From Pollutimonas sp036675275 (GTDB lineage Bacteria; Pseudomonadota; Gammaproteobacteria; Burkholderiales; Burkholderiaceae_B): DNA of 64,000 nucleotides. The DNA is taken from NCBI GenBank assembly GCA_036675275.1, contig JAKFFG010000014.1, positions 83,181 to 147,180 of the forward strand, read 5' to 3'. Under the pieces are notes generated by a model. That model did not search any database, was not told the DNA's origin, and saw only the letters and a list, made by a program, of their open reading frames with translations. Position 1 is the first letter of the stretch. Every line of letters begins with the position of its first letter. Both the position numbers and the translations under genes were made by a program. Shown here one piece after another: positions 8,972-17,770 of the stretch.

Positions 8972-9946
8972 ATGAAATTCAGACTATTACTTGGGGCAGC
9001 CAGCCTCGGTTTTGGCGCGTTGAGCGCCGCGGGTATCGCACAGGCACAGACCTACCCCGAACGGCCCGTCAATCTGGTGGTTCCTTACGCTGCCGGCGGC
9101 GCAACCGACGTGATCGCGCGTCTGGTTGCAACCGACCTGTCCAGCGCGCTGGACGAGACCATAGTGGTGGTCAACAAACCGGGTGCCGGTACTACGCTTG
9201 CCGCGGCGGAGCTCGCGCGGACCAAGCCGGATGGGTATACCTTGTACATGACCACTGCCGCCCACACCATCAGCGCCAGCCTGTACAACAAGCTCACCTA
9301 TGATCCGATTGCCGACTTCGCTCCCATTACGCTGGTCGCGAAAATCCCTATCGTACTGGTCACCACGCCATCGGCCAGCGTCAAGACATTGGCTGAATAC
9401 ATCGAGCATGCCAAGACCAAGCCCGAAGGAATATCGGTCGGCTCGCCCGGCAACGGCTCGCCCCAACACCTGGCCCAGGCCTTGTTCAAGGAGCGCACCG
9501 GCGCCAACTTTGTGCACATACCTTACCGTGGCGACGCGCCCTTGATCACGGATTTGATTGCCGGCCAGGTGGAATCCGCATTCATCACACTGTCGGCCGC
9601 ACTACCCCATATCAAGGCGAACAAACTCAAGGCCATAGCCGTCGCAAACCCCACCCGCATCAGCGTCATACCTGACGTACCGACGATGGACGAAGCAGGC
9701 GTAGCTGATTTCAGCGCAGCTACATGGTTCGGGCTTTTCGCGCCGTCCGGCATACCAGAGCCTATCCAGGAAACAATCTACAAGTCCGCGCACAAAGTCG
9801 TGGCCGCCCAGCCATTCGTCGACCGCATCGAAGCCATGGGCGGGGAAGTGGTCAACATCGGCCCCAAGGACTTCCAGCGCTATGTAAAGGAAGAATCCGC
9901 ACAGTGGGCAAAGGCAGTGGAAGCCTCGGGCGCCAGGGTCGACTAA
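8972..9946 (+). CDS. TctC/Bug-family periplasmic solute-binding protein
   Basis: 324 residues with a signal peptide (basic MKFR, hydrophobic stretch, cleavage after AQAQ) and then the Bug-family start YPERPVNLVVPYAAGGATDVIAR, whose AGG..D loop contacts ligand carboxylates. PGNGSP and PYRGDAPLITDLIAGQVE are further family motifs. It would bind a carboxylate in the periplasm for a tripartite tricarboxylate transporter. No tctA or tctB lies nearby, so it is an orphan receptor, as is common in Alcaligenaceae. AAGGA precedes the ATG at 8972; the upstream GTG at 8951 is less likely. Its 3' end overlaps the convergent gene by 4 bases. Confidence 0.93.
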   Translation: MKFRLLLGAASLGFGALSAAGIAQAQTYPERPVNLVVPYAAGGATDVIARLVATDLSSALDETIVVVNKPGAGTTLAAAELARTKPDGYTLYMTTAAHTISASLYNKLTYDPIADFAPITLVAKIPIVLVTTPSASVKTLAEYIEHAKTKPEGISVGSPGNGSPQHLAQALFKERTGANFVHIPYRGDAPLITDLIAGQVESAFITLSAALPHIKANKLKAIAVANPTRISVIPDVPTMDEAGVADFSAATWFGLFAPSGIPEPIQETIYKSAHKVVAAQPFVDRIEAMGGEVVNIGPKDFQRYVKEESAQWAKAVEASGARVD

Positions 9947-10767
9947 TAAATGGAATTAGGCGCGGTGTGCAGCAGCACCGTGTCGGGGTCCCCTTCCAGG
10001 CGCGGGTAGGAACTCAAGACCATAGGGTCGTGTCCCGGAACAATGTGATCCGAGCTATCGGCCGCGGCGGACAGCCGGCCGTAGCCGGCCAGCATATCGG
10101 CCACGTTGTGCACAATGGGAAACGGCCGGCGCTTGTCCATGTTTTCGTAGTAATGGGAAGCGTCGGAAGCCAGCACCACCCAGCCGCGCGCCGTATGCAC
10201 CCGAACGGCTTGCAATCCCTTGGTGTGTCCGCCTATTTTCAAGACGCTGATCCCGGGCGCGACAGGCTGATCGCCGTCGTGGAAGACAACACGGTCCTCG
10301 TACACGTTGCGCACCAGGGACACCACATCGTCCACTGAATAAGCATGCCGCATGGGTTCGAAACACATGCACCGGCCCGTGGCGTAGTCGACCTCGGCGT
10401 CCTGTATGTGGAAGCGCGCCTGCGGCAGCTTGTCCAGATTGCCCGCATGGTCGTAATGCAGATGGGTAAGAATGACGTCGCCGACGTCATCAGCGTTGAT
10501 GCCCAGGGCGCCCAGGGCCTCGATAGGGCAGCGTATCATTTCACGCTGGCGCTTTTTGGCGGTGACTGCATTGAAGCCGGTATCGACCAGAACAATGCGC
10601 GAGCCCGAACGGATCAACCACACGAAAAAGTCCATCGGCATGGAACCATCGTGCGGATCGCCGCCCAGGAAATTATCGCGCCGCTCACGGTGCATGTGGG
10701 CGTATCGCAGCGCGTAAACTTCGTACTCGGGCAAGGCATCGCTACTGTTCACAGTCATGCTTTTCAA
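9943..10767 (-). CDS. Metallo-beta-lactamase-fold hydrolase (AHL lactonase-like)
   Basis: 274 residues. The zinc motif HLHYDH is at residues 102-107, followed by further ligands in KIGGHTKG and SDASH and the late VPGHDP histidine, the pattern of N-acyl-homoserine-lactone lactonase-like enzymes. It is the last gene of the ABC-transporter operon, overlapping the livF-like stop by ATGA. That location favours hydrolysis of a lactone or ester intermediate of the imported substrate over quorum quenching, but the substrate cannot be read from sequence. Confidence 0.85.
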   Translation of the reverse strand: MKSMTVNSSDALPEYEVYALRYAHMHRERRDNFLGGDPHDGSMPMDFFVWLIRSGSRIVLVDTGFNAVTAKKRQREMIRCPIEALGALGINADDVGDVILTHLHYDHAGNLDKLPQARFHIQDAEVDYATGRCMCFEPMRHAYSVDDVVSLVRNVYEDRVVFHDGDQPVAPGISVLKIGGHTKGLQAVRVHTARGWVVLASDASHYYENMDKRRPFPIVHNVADMLAGYGRLSAAADSSDHIVPGHDPMVLSSYPRLEGDPDTVLLHTAPNSIY

Positions 10768-11477
10768 ACTCCCAGGTATGCTTTCTGAACGAAAGGATCG
10801 GCCAACAGTTCGACACCCTTGCCGCTGCGGATGATCTCGCCATGCTCGAGCGCGTAGGCGTGGTGCGACAGCCGCAAGGCGAGCCGCGCATTCTGCTCAA
10901 CCAATACTATAGACATATTCTTCTCGCGGTTGATGCGCTCGATCGCGCCGGCAATCTCGGCCACGACTTTCGGCGCAATCCCCAGTGAAGGCTCGTCCAG
11001 CATCAGCAGCCGCGGGTTGGCCATCAACGCCCGACCTATGGCGACCATTTGCTGTTCACCTCCGGACAGCGAGCCGGCCAGTTGGGCCCGCCGTTCCAGA
11101 ACGCGCGGAAACAGCGCATAGACCTCGTCCAGGCTGCGCCGCATGACGGCGCGCGAGCTGACCCCGTGGGCGCCAGTAAGCAAGTTGTCCCGCACAGACA
11201 TACGGCCGAACAGCCGCCGCCCTTCAGGTGAAAGCGCAGCCCCGGCACGCACTCTTGCCGCGGCTCCCATCCGGGTAATGTCCTCGCCATCCATGAAGAT
11301 CTGCCCCGACGACGGCGGCACAAGCCCAATAATGGATTTCAGCGTCGTGCTTTTGCCAGCGCCGTTGGACCCGACAAGGGCAACGATACTGCCGGCTTCA
11401 ACCGAAAAGTTGATCTTGCGTACCGCGTCAAGGCGACCATACGAAACAGTCAGGTCCTGCACATCAAGCATGCGCAT
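10764..11477 (-). CDS. Liv-type ABC transporter ATP-binding protein (LivF-like)
   Basis: 237 residues. Walker A GSNGAGKST at 36-44, signature LSGGEQ at 137-142, Walker B LLMLDEPSLGIAPK and the H-loop in VEQNARLAL. It is the short LivF-type ATPase of hydrophobic amino-acid/branched-chain importers. Its start overlaps the end of the LivG-like gene by 14 bases and its stop overlaps the hydrolase start, which indicates tight coupling. Confidence 0.95.
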   Translation of the reverse strand: MRMLDVQDLTVSYGRLDAVRKINFSVEAGSIVALVGSNGAGKSTTLKSIIGLVPPSSGQIFMDGEDITRMGAAARVRAGAALSPEGRRLFGRMSVRDNLLTGAHGVSSRAVMRRSLDEVYALFPRVLERRAQLAGSLSGGEQQMVAIGRALMANPRLLMLDEPSLGIAPKVVAEIAGAIERINREKNMSIVLVEQNARLALRLSHHAYALEHGEIIRSGKGVELLADPFVQKAYLGV

Positions 11478-12246
11478 AATCGGGCGCTCCCAGATAGGCT
11501 TCGATCACGGCCTCGTTCTGCCGAATTTCCTGAGGCGAGCCTTCGGCGATTTTCTCGCCTTGTACCAGCACGACAATACGCTGGCACAGCTCCATGACCA
11601 ACGCCATGTGATGCTCCACCAGCAGAAGAGTGAGGCCGTGGTCGTCGCGCAACTGCCGCAACAGGCGCGCGAGGTCATTGCACTCTTCGTGGTTCAAACC
11701 TGCGGCAGGCTCATCCAGCAGCAGCATACGCGGCCGCGTAGCCAGCGCAATCGCTATGCCCAGCTTTTTCTGCAGGCCGTAGGGCAAGCTGCCGGCCGCT
11801 GCGTCACGCCATGAGGCAAGATCAGTGATACGCAGGATCTCGTCGATTTCGGCATCAAGCTGCGAGGCTGCCAGCATATCGCTGCGCCGGCCCACCAAAC
11901 GCCCCACTGTTGAACTTTGGATGCGGGACAGCATGCCCCGGTAAACATTTCCGGCGACCGACACGTTGGGATACGTGGACGTAGACTGGAAAGTACGTGC
12001 CAGCCCCGCCACCACGACCCGGCTGGGGGGGCCGCCCGCTATATTCCTGCCGTCAAACATTACTTTTCCCGACGACGGCGGCATCGTTCCCGTAATGACG
12101 TTGAAGGCTGTGGTTTTTCCGGCGCCATTCGGCCCGATAAGGCCGACAATCTCGCCCTTCGCTACCGAGAAAGTCAAGTTGCGCAGTGCGGCCAAGCCGC
12201 CGAAGTTGCGCGACAGGTTCTGGACCATCAGCAAACTCTCGCTCAT
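11464..12246 (-). CDS. Liv-type ABC transporter ATP-binding protein (LivG-like)
   Basis: 260 residues from the ATG at 12246, which overlaps the LivM-like stop (ATGA). Walker A GPNGAGKTT is at 38-46 and Walker B is MLLLDEPAAGLNHEE. The signature segment is LPYGLQKKL, the relaxed form normal for LivG. The longer insert between Walker A and signature is also LivG-like. An upstream in-frame ATG at 12276 would add ten residues inside livM and is not preferred. Confidence 0.94.
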   Translation of the reverse strand: MSESLLMVQNLSRNFGGLAALRNLTFSVAKGEIVGLIGPNGAGKTTAFNVITGTMPPSSGKVMFDGRNIAGGPPSRVVVAGLARTFQSTSTYPNVSVAGNVYRGMLSRIQSSTVGRLVGRRSDMLAASQLDAEIDEILRITDLASWRDAAAGSLPYGLQKKLGIAIALATRPRMLLLDEPAAGLNHEECNDLARLLRQLRDDHGLTLLLVEHHMALVMELCQRIVVLVQGEKIAEGSPQEIRQNEAVIEAYLGAPDYAHA

Positions 12247-13217
12247 GATTGCCCCCTGCTGGCGACGCGCGCCCACAACTTGGGCAGTTCGGCAAGCCCG
12301 CCCGGCAAAAAGCGCAATATCAGTATCAAGGCGGCTCCATAAAAAATATGCTGCGTCTGAACGGCACCGCGAAACAATTCAGGCAATGGAGTAAGCACGA
12401 TGGCGCCTACCAATGGGCCCCATACCGACATGCGCCCACCTATGACGAGCATGATGATCAAGCCTATCGATATGCTGGTATTGAAGGACTCCGGCGAGAT
12501 ATAGCCGATATACCTTGCCTGCAAGGCACCGCCGATGGCGGCAAGTGCACAACCGACAACAAAGGAAAACAGCTGCAAGCGATGCACGCTGAGACCTGAC
12601 GATTCTGCAAGCGACGGATTATCGGCAACCGAATCAATGGCCTGGCCTATCGGCTTGCGGAACAGGACAAGTATGAAGACCGTGGACGCCAGCGCGCCGA
12701 ACAGCGCCAGGCCATAGAACTTGGCGCGCGAATCAAAAGCGAAGCCGAAGATTTCTGCGGCCGGAATGCCCGCTATCCCGTTTGCGCCTCCGGTGATGTC
12801 GGAAAAGTCCAGCAATATCAGACGAATCAACTCGCCAAAGGCGAAGGTGACGAGCACAAAGTAGACGCCGCGCAGCCGAAGAATGATCCAGCCCAGAACG
12901 AACGCGACGATAGCCGTCACAACCGTCGCGATCAGCGTCGACGTAATAAAGGAAAGACCCATGATATTGGACGCGAGCACGGCGACATACGCGCCCACCG
13001 CCATGAATGCGGCATGGCCCAAGGAGAGCTGGCCGGACCGACTGACCAGAGCCAAGCCGTTGACGACCAATACATTCAACGCGGTCAGGACGGCGAGGTG
13101 CAGCACGAACTGGCCGCCGAACCAGGGAACCAGCGCTACGACAGCCAGCGCCGCCAGTGCCGCAATACCGGTTCTGGTGGACACAGGCCTATATGCAAGA
13201 GTGTTAGCAGCATTCAT
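12243..13217 (-). CDS. Liv-type ABC transporter permease (LivM-like)
   Basis: 324 residues, about nine hydrophobic segments. The family stretches SLGHAAFMAVGAYVA near the N-terminal third and IGYISPESFNTSISI in the second half identify it as the LivM permease. It forms the membrane channel with the LivH-like protein. Its stop overlaps the livG-like start and its own start follows the livH-like stop by 2 bases. Confidence 0.94.
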   Translation of the reverse strand: MNAANTLAYRPVSTRTGIAALAALAVVALVPWFGGQFVLHLAVLTALNVLVVNGLALVSRSGQLSLGHAAFMAVGAYVAVLASNIMGLSFITSTLIATVVTAIVAFVLGWIILRLRGVYFVLVTFAFGELIRLILLDFSDITGGANGIAGIPAAEIFGFAFDSRAKFYGLALFGALASTVFILVLFRKPIGQAIDSVADNPSLAESSGLSVHRLQLFSFVVGCALAAIGGALQARYIGYISPESFNTSISIGLIIMLVIGGRMSVWGPLVGAIVLTPLPELFRGAVQTQHIFYGAALILILRFLPGGLAELPKLWARVASRGQS

Positions 13218-13219
13218 GG

Positions 13220-14089
13220 TCAGGCTTCTCCGTGGCCGAGCAAGCCTTTGGGACGGACCACCAGCATGACGATGACAATCATGAAGATCAACATGTCGGC
13301 GGTGCTGCTGCTCAGGAATAAACTGCTGTAGCTTTCAATCAGGCCCAGCGCCAGGCCGGCTACCGCCGCGCCGGGTATGCTGCCCAACCCACCAAGAATC
13401 ACCACAATAAAGGCCTTCAACAGCGGTGCGGCGCCGACGAAAGGCGACACCGAGAACAGCGGCGCCATAAGAGCCCCCGCGATCGCCGCCAGGCCTACTC
13501 CTATGCCGAACCCCAAAGGATAGTAAATGCGCGAACGTATGCCTTGTATCGACGCGATCTGAAAGTCTTCCACGACGGCGCGCAAAGCCCGCCCCGGCCG
13601 CGAATGCTTCAGGAAGGCATACAACAAGGCAAGCACGACCAGTGCGAAAACCACCACGTATATGCGCGATGTCGGGACGGTGATCTTGCCCAGCGTGGTG
13701 GCGCCTCGCACGACCGATGGCATTGAATGCGGATCCGGCCCGAAAAACATCAGGGCCAGATTCTGCAGGATCATTGCGAGGCCGATGGTCGCGATCATGC
13801 CATTGAATTCGTCATGCCTGAACGGCTTGAGTATGGCCACCTCGACAGCGGCGCCAAAGAGCACCGCGCCGACAAAGGTGAGCGCCAGCGCCGGGAGAAA
13901 GGAGATCCCCAGCACGGCCGTCAGAAAATAAGCGCCAAACGCACCAAGCATATAGAACTCGCCATGAGCGAAATTTACCATGCGCATGACGCCGAACACC
14001 AGCGTAAAGCCCACCGCCATCAACAAGTACAACAGGCCGATGATTAGCCCGTTGACTGTTGCCTGCCCCAGGAGAATGCCCCAATCCAC
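13220..14089 (-). CDS. Liv-type ABC transporter permease (LivH-like)
   Basis: 289 residues, highly hydrophobic, with NGLIIGLLYLLMAVGFTLVF and NFAHGEFYMLGAFGAY near the N-terminus, the hallmark of LivH. It is the partner permease of the LivM-like protein. It lies 15 bases downstream of the binding-protein gene, completing an importer with its own receptor, two permeases and two ATPases. Confidence 0.95.
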   Translation of the reverse strand: MDWGILLGQATVNGLIIGLLYLLMAVGFTLVFGVMRMVNFAHGEFYMLGAFGAYFLTAVLGISFLPALALTFVGAVLFGAAVEVAILKPFRHDEFNGMIATIGLAMILQNLALMFFGPDPHSMPSVVRGATTLGKITVPTSRIYVVVFALVVLALLYAFLKHSRPGRALRAVVEDFQIASIQGIRSRIYYPLGFGIGVGLAAIAGALMAPLFSVSPFVGAAPLLKAFIVVILGGLGSIPGAAVAGLALGLIESYSSLFLSSSTADMLIFMIVIVMLVVRPKGLLGHGEA

Positions 14090-14104
14090 GATCGCTCCTT
14101 GAGT

Positions 14105-15274
14105 TTATTCGCAGCGCGTCACAGTGCACTTGGCACGAATGACTTCTTTTCCGCCGATGACCTCAGCGACATAGAACGGCGCATTCAGCTGATGGTTGAT
14201 GCCATACACTTCCTGGCCGGTCCAGTTCAGTGTTCCCATCGATCCGGGAAAATCAGTCAGCTTTTCCATTTCTTTACGCACCGCATCTGTATCGGTCACC
14301 GTGCCGGCGCGGCGCATGGCTTCGAACAACATGTTGGTGCCGTCGTAGAAAGCCGGACTGAAGCCGTTCATGGGCTGCTTGTAAGTAGCCGCGTAGCGGT
14401 CCGCATATGCCTTGGTCGAAGCCAGGCCGGGATCGATTGGCGTGTGAACGAACATGCCTTCGCTTGCCTCGACACCGGCTACGTTCACGATCTCCTGCGT
14501 GGCCGGTCCACCCGTACGCAGAATCTTCCCGGTAAAGCCAATTTCCCTGGCTTGTTTCACGATAAGCCCGGCCGTGGTCGGCGAGTTGCCGTCGAGTTCG
14601 ATGGCATCGATGCCGCGCGCCCCCATCCGGGTAAGCAGAGGGACGAAGTCAACGCGGTCCCGTTCAAAAAATTCGGTAGCAACCAGATCGGCGCCAGCCT
14701 TTTTATAGGCGGCGCGCAAGTCCTTGGCAATTTGCTGTCCGGTCTCGTCGTTGGGAAACAGCGCCCCTACTTTCTTGACGCCCTCCGTCTTGACCAGCCA
14801 GTCGATCTGGGGCTGCGAAACCTCAGCGGTCGTCACGTTGGGACGGAAAGTAAAAGGCTTGTCTTTCTGGAGCGCCTTGGACGTGAATCCCAGAGTCATG
14901 ACAATGACTTTGTTTTTCTCGGTGATCGGTTGAATGGCGAGGACAGGAGCCGAGCCGACAGGTCCGATGATGTATTTCACCTTGTCCTCGAAGACCAGGC
15001 GATTGGCGACAGTGACAGCCTCATTAGCCTGGTACTTGTCATCGTAAGCCACCACGCTCACTTTATATTTTTTGCCACCCACCTCGAGGCCACCGGCTTC
15101 ATTGACTTGCGCAGCCGCAATTTCGGCGGCGTTTTTCATGCCCTGCCCCCACGATGCGCCGGCTCCCGACAAGGTCACCAAAGCGCCGATCTTGAGGGTT
15201 TCCGCCTCTTGCGCGGACACTGACAAACTCGTGGCCAGGCAGGCCAGCAATCCCAGGGTATTCTTGATTTTCAT
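14105..15274 (-). CDS. Periplasmic branched-chain-type substrate-binding protein (LivK-like)
   Basis: 389 residues from the ATG at 15274, preceded by GGAGACGA. A signal peptide (MKIK, hydrophobic core, VSAQEAE) leads into LKIGALVTLSGAGASWGQG, the start of the type I periplasmic receptor fold. The mature protein has the two-lobed pattern of Leu/Ile/Val-type receptors, which in soil betaproteobacteria also bind aromatic or short carboxylates. Two cysteines close to the C-terminus (KCTVTRCE) could form a disulfide. The ligand is probably the substrate of the surrounding catabolic genes. Confidence 0.93.
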   Translation of the reverse strand: MKIKNTLGLLACLATSLSVSAQEAETLKIGALVTLSGAGASWGQGMKNAAEIAAAQVNEAGGLEVGGKKYKVSVVAYDDKYQANEAVTVANRLVFEDKVKYIIGPVGSAPVLAIQPITEKNKVIVMTLGFTSKALQKDKPFTFRPNVTTAEVSQPQIDWLVKTEGVKKVGALFPNDETGQQIAKDLRAAYKKAGADLVATEFFERDRVDFVPLLTRMGARGIDAIELDGNSPTTAGLIVKQAREIGFTGKILRTGGPATQEIVNVAGVEASEGMFVHTPIDPGLASTKAYADRYAATYKQPMNGFSPAFYDGTNMLFEAMRRAGTVTDTDAVRKEMEKLTDFPGSMGTLNWTGQEVYGINHQLNAPFYVAEVIGGKEVIRAKCTVTRCE

Positions 15275-15320
15275 TGACTCGTCTCCAGAATTAAACCGGC
15301 TCATGCCGGTGGCATGACGC

Positions 15321-16169
15321 CTATGTTGAACAGATTTCATTCAGCACAGGCAACAGATACTTGCGAAACTGATGAGGGTTCTCGCTCATGGGGAAGTGCC
15401 CGACTTCATGCATGATCGTCACCTTGGCGCCCGGTATGGATTGCGCCATGCGCAGCGTGTCTTCGGGCGAACATGAAAAGTCATATTCGCCGGTCAGCAA
15501 ATACAAGGGGCAGAGGTCGGTACGTATGCCGGCAAGCCGTCCGCGAAGATCGCTGTCGACGCGATAGAAATACAGATCGCCGCGAAAGATGCCGGGACCG
15601 CCCTGCATGTACTGCCAAAGCGTCTCGTGCCGATACACGTCTGGCGACTGTGGAGCGACCAGGCCGGATACCAGCGCGGCGCACACCTCGCCCCCGTGTA
15701 TGTCGCCGCGATGCAGCCACGAGGTGTCGTACCAGGGCTGCTGATAATCGGCGCTTTCCACACCGATAAGCGCGCGGAAGTGATCCGCATGGTCATTGGC
15801 CAGATGCAGCACAATACGTCCGCCTATGGAACATCCGATAAGCGCCGGCCGATCAAGGTTCAGCGCGCGGCAAAATGCAAGTACCGTTTCAATGTAGAGA
15901 TCGGTGCTCAATTGATATTCGTGATCTTGCCAACCTTCGGGCGGATACGACTTACCGTGCCACGGCATGTCGAAAGCCAGTACGCGAAAGCGCGATGTGA
16001 TCTCATCATCGCACATCATGTGGCGATACTGGCGGTTATCGGCGCCGGCTGTATGCAGGCAAATCAGCGGTATGCCGCTGCCGGCTTCTTCAAAATAAAC
16101 CCGGCAACGGCGGCCGGCCACATCAAAAGAAATGTAGCGGCCCACAATAGGTTCGAGTTCGGCAGTCAC
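15321..16169 (-). CDS. Alpha/beta hydrolase
   Basis: 282 residues. Nucleophile elbow GCSIGG with Ser114, probable acid Asp229 in TGEYDFS and base His257 in EVGHFPM give a complete triad. The oxyanion region is LHTAGADN instead of the usual HG motif. Such enzymes cleave esters, amides, thioesters or C-C bonds of meta-cleavage products. The gene overlaps the SCP2-like gene by ATGA and precedes the binding-protein gene by 46 bases, so it is made together with the importer. It has no signal peptide and so acts on the substrate after uptake. Confidence 0.87.
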   Translation of the reverse strand: MTAELEPIVGRYISFDVAGRRCRVYFEEAGSGIPLICLHTAGADNRQYRHMMCDDEITSRFRVLAFDMPWHGKSYPPEGWQDHEYQLSTDLYIETVLAFCRALNLDRPALIGCSIGGRIVLHLANDHADHFRALIGVESADYQQPWYDTSWLHRGDIHGGEVCAALVSGLVAPQSPDVYRHETLWQYMQGGPGIFRGDLYFYRVDSDLRGRLAGIRTDLCPLYLLTGEYDFSCSPEDTLRMAQSIPGAKVTIMHEVGHFPMSENPHQFRKYLLPVLNEICST

Positions 16170-16552
16170 GCGCGAGGCTCCCGGGCCACGGCCAAAAGGT
16201 CTTTGATGTATTGAAGGTTGGCCATGAAGGGGCGAAGATTCCCTTCAATCTTCATCTCGCCGTTCTTGACCAGCGCAAAAATGTCGTGACTGCCAGGCTG
16301 TGGGATCGCTTGCCAGAATCGTGCCCATGCATCGGCGGAAGCCTTTATTGAGAAATCCCAGCTGCTAAGAGGTGCGATGGTATCGGCGATGTCGACGACT
16401 TCGCCATTGGCGATGCGCAGCACCAAAGGCGTATCGCCGAATTGCACAAGAACCGTCGCGTCGATAGCGCGCTGGCGCGCATATGACATTGCGGCCCGCT
16501 TGAAATGCTGTGCCTGGCGCGCACCACTTTCTGAGTGAACAGGCCTCACCAT
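16166..16552 (-). CDS. SCP2 sterol-carrier-like domain protein
   Basis: 128 residues. The pattern LVLRIANGEVVDIAD, a central WDFSIKASADAWARFWQ and a late KIEGNLRPFMANLQYI resembles SCP2 domains, small hydrophobic pockets that bind lipids or acyl-CoA-like molecules. I prefer the ATG at 16552 because AGGAGA (16557-16562) sits about five bases upstream; the ATG at 16567 would include that site in the coding region and has no ribosome-binding site of its own. It is the first gene of the importer operon. An SCP2-like protein there is unusual; it may carry or sequester the substrate. Family call is from pattern only. Confidence 0.68.
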   Translation of the reverse strand: MVRPVHSESGARQAQHFKRAAMSYARQRAIDATVLVQFGDTPLVLRIANGEVVDIADTIAPLSSWDFSIKASADAWARFWQAIPQPGSHDIFALVKNGEMKIEGNLRPFMANLQYIKDLLAVAREPRA

Positions 16553-16577
16553 CTTGTCTCCTGCCATCGTTATTGAA

Positions 16578-16615
16578 GTTCTCTTTGAAAGAACGCTTAT
16601 TCTTTCTGATAGAAC
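16578..16615. promoter_or_regulatory. Candidate IclR operator, tandem copy, at importer operon promoter
   Basis: GTTCT-N7-AGAAC (16578-16594) is followed 21 bp later by ATTCT-N7-AGAAC (16599-16615). Two palindromes spaced by two helical turns just upstream of the first operon gene would place two regulator dimers on one face of the DNA. The same motif with the same 21-bp half-site spacing occurs at 8886-8924. Confidence 0.6.
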
Positions 16616-16691
16616 ATTCTAGATGCGGGATTGGGAAAGTGTCAATATTTCGTGATGGGGGATTACGCCTATGCGGCGCGCGAGTCGGCTT

Positions 16692-17456
16692 TTATTTGCC
16701 CTGCCACACCGGCTTGCGCTTTTCGGCAAATGCCTTTGACCCTTCGCGCGCGTCGTCGGAACTGAAAACGTGTTCGGTCAGTTCTGCCTGACGTTCCCAC
16801 ATTTCGCTCGACGACCAGTCTTGCGATTCCGTAACAACCCGCTTGCTGGCCGCAATTGAAAGCGGACCATTTTCAATGATCCTCTCAGCAAGGCGCCGTG
16901 CTTCGGCCAGCGCTTCGCCGGGCGGCGTCATCCGATTGATCAAGCCAAACTGGATTGCACGGCTGGCGGGAAACATGTCTCCGGTAAGTGCCAGTTCCAA
17001 GGCAATGCGGTAGGGAAGCTGTCGAGGCAAACGCACCAGGCCGCCGGCTGTAGCGGCCAGTCCCCGCTTGACTTCCGGTATGCCGAATTGTGCGTTTTCG
17101 GCCGCCACGACCAGATCGCAGGCCAGCACCAGTTCAAAGCCCCCCGCCAGCGCGTAACCCTCTACGGCGGCAATCAATGGCTTGCGGGGCGGCCGCGCCG
17201 TGAGGCCACCAAAACCTCGCCCTTCAATGCTGGGGCGTTCTCCGCGCAGAAAACCTTTCAGATCCATTCCAGCGCAAAAATTGCCGCCCGCACCTGTCAG
17301 GATGCAGATACGGATATCATCGCGGCTATCCAGTTCGTCAAGCGCCGCCGCAATGGCTTGAGCCGACGCCAGCGTCATGGCGTTGCGCGCCTGGGGGCGA
17401 TTCAGGGTGATGGTCTGGATGCCGTCCTGGACATCGATCAGTACTTCACTTGTCAT
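16692..17456 (-). CDS. Enoyl-CoA hydratase/isomerase family protein
   Basis: 254 residues of crotonase fold from the ATG at 17456. Oxyanion-hole segments are CAGMDL (61-66) and GYALAGG (100-106). Glu108 in GGFELV and Glu128 in IPEVKRG occupy the positions of the hydratase acids, so true hydration of an enoyl-CoA is plausible. It lies between the importer operon promoter and the truncated SDR gene on the same strand. Its original promoter may have been upstream of the SDR and lost in the rearrangement. Confidence 0.9.
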   Translation of the reverse strand: MTSEVLIDVQDGIQTITLNRPQARNAMTLASAQAIAAALDELDSRDDIRICILTGAGGNFCAGMDLKGFLRGERPSIEGRGFGGLTARPPRKPLIAAVEGYALAGGFELVLACDLVVAAENAQFGIPEVKRGLAATAGGLVRLPRQLPYRIALELALTGDMFPASRAIQFGLINRMTPPGEALAEARRLAERIIENGPLSIAASKRVVTESQDWSSSEMWERQAELTEHVFSSDDAREGSKAFAEKRKPVWQGK

Positions 17457-17484
17457 ATCGTTTTCCTTGAAAGAACTGGCCGCC

Positions 17485-17770
17485 TCAACGAGGCGCCATA
17501 CGCAGTGCCCCATCCAGACGAATGGTTTCACCGTTAAGCATCTGATTGCTGACAATATGCAGGGCAAGTTGCGCATACTCGTCCGGCATGCCCAGGCGGG
17601 ACGGATTGGGCACCGACGCACCCAGTGATAGGCGTACCGGCTCGGACAGGCGGGCCAACATGGGCGTGTCGAAAATGCCGGGTGCAATCGTGCAAACGCG
17701 TATGAGCTTGCTCGCCAGATCGCGGGCCGCCACCAGCGTCATACCTACCACTCCCGCCTTGGAGGATGCG
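17485..17770 (-). pseudogene. 5'-truncated short-chain dehydrogenase/reductase
   Basis: The minus strand encodes about 95 residues of an SDR C-terminus: ASSKAGVVGMTLVAARDLAS, then APGIFDTPML, then a typical end with IRLDGALRMAPR. It resembles type-2 3-hydroxyacyl-CoA dehydrogenases. The catalytic Lys is present, but at the YxxxK tyrosine position the codon is TTC (Phe), and homology stops exactly there. The nucleotide-binding half and the start are missing. Further upstream the frame reads through antisense of an unrelated gene. It is therefore a remnant, followed 28 bases later by the enoyl-CoA hydratase gene. Confidence 0.8.

Noticed and set aside
9943..10767. Quorum-quenching AHL lactonase
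   Set aside because: The zinc motif alone does not set the substrate, and the importer operon context points to catabolism.
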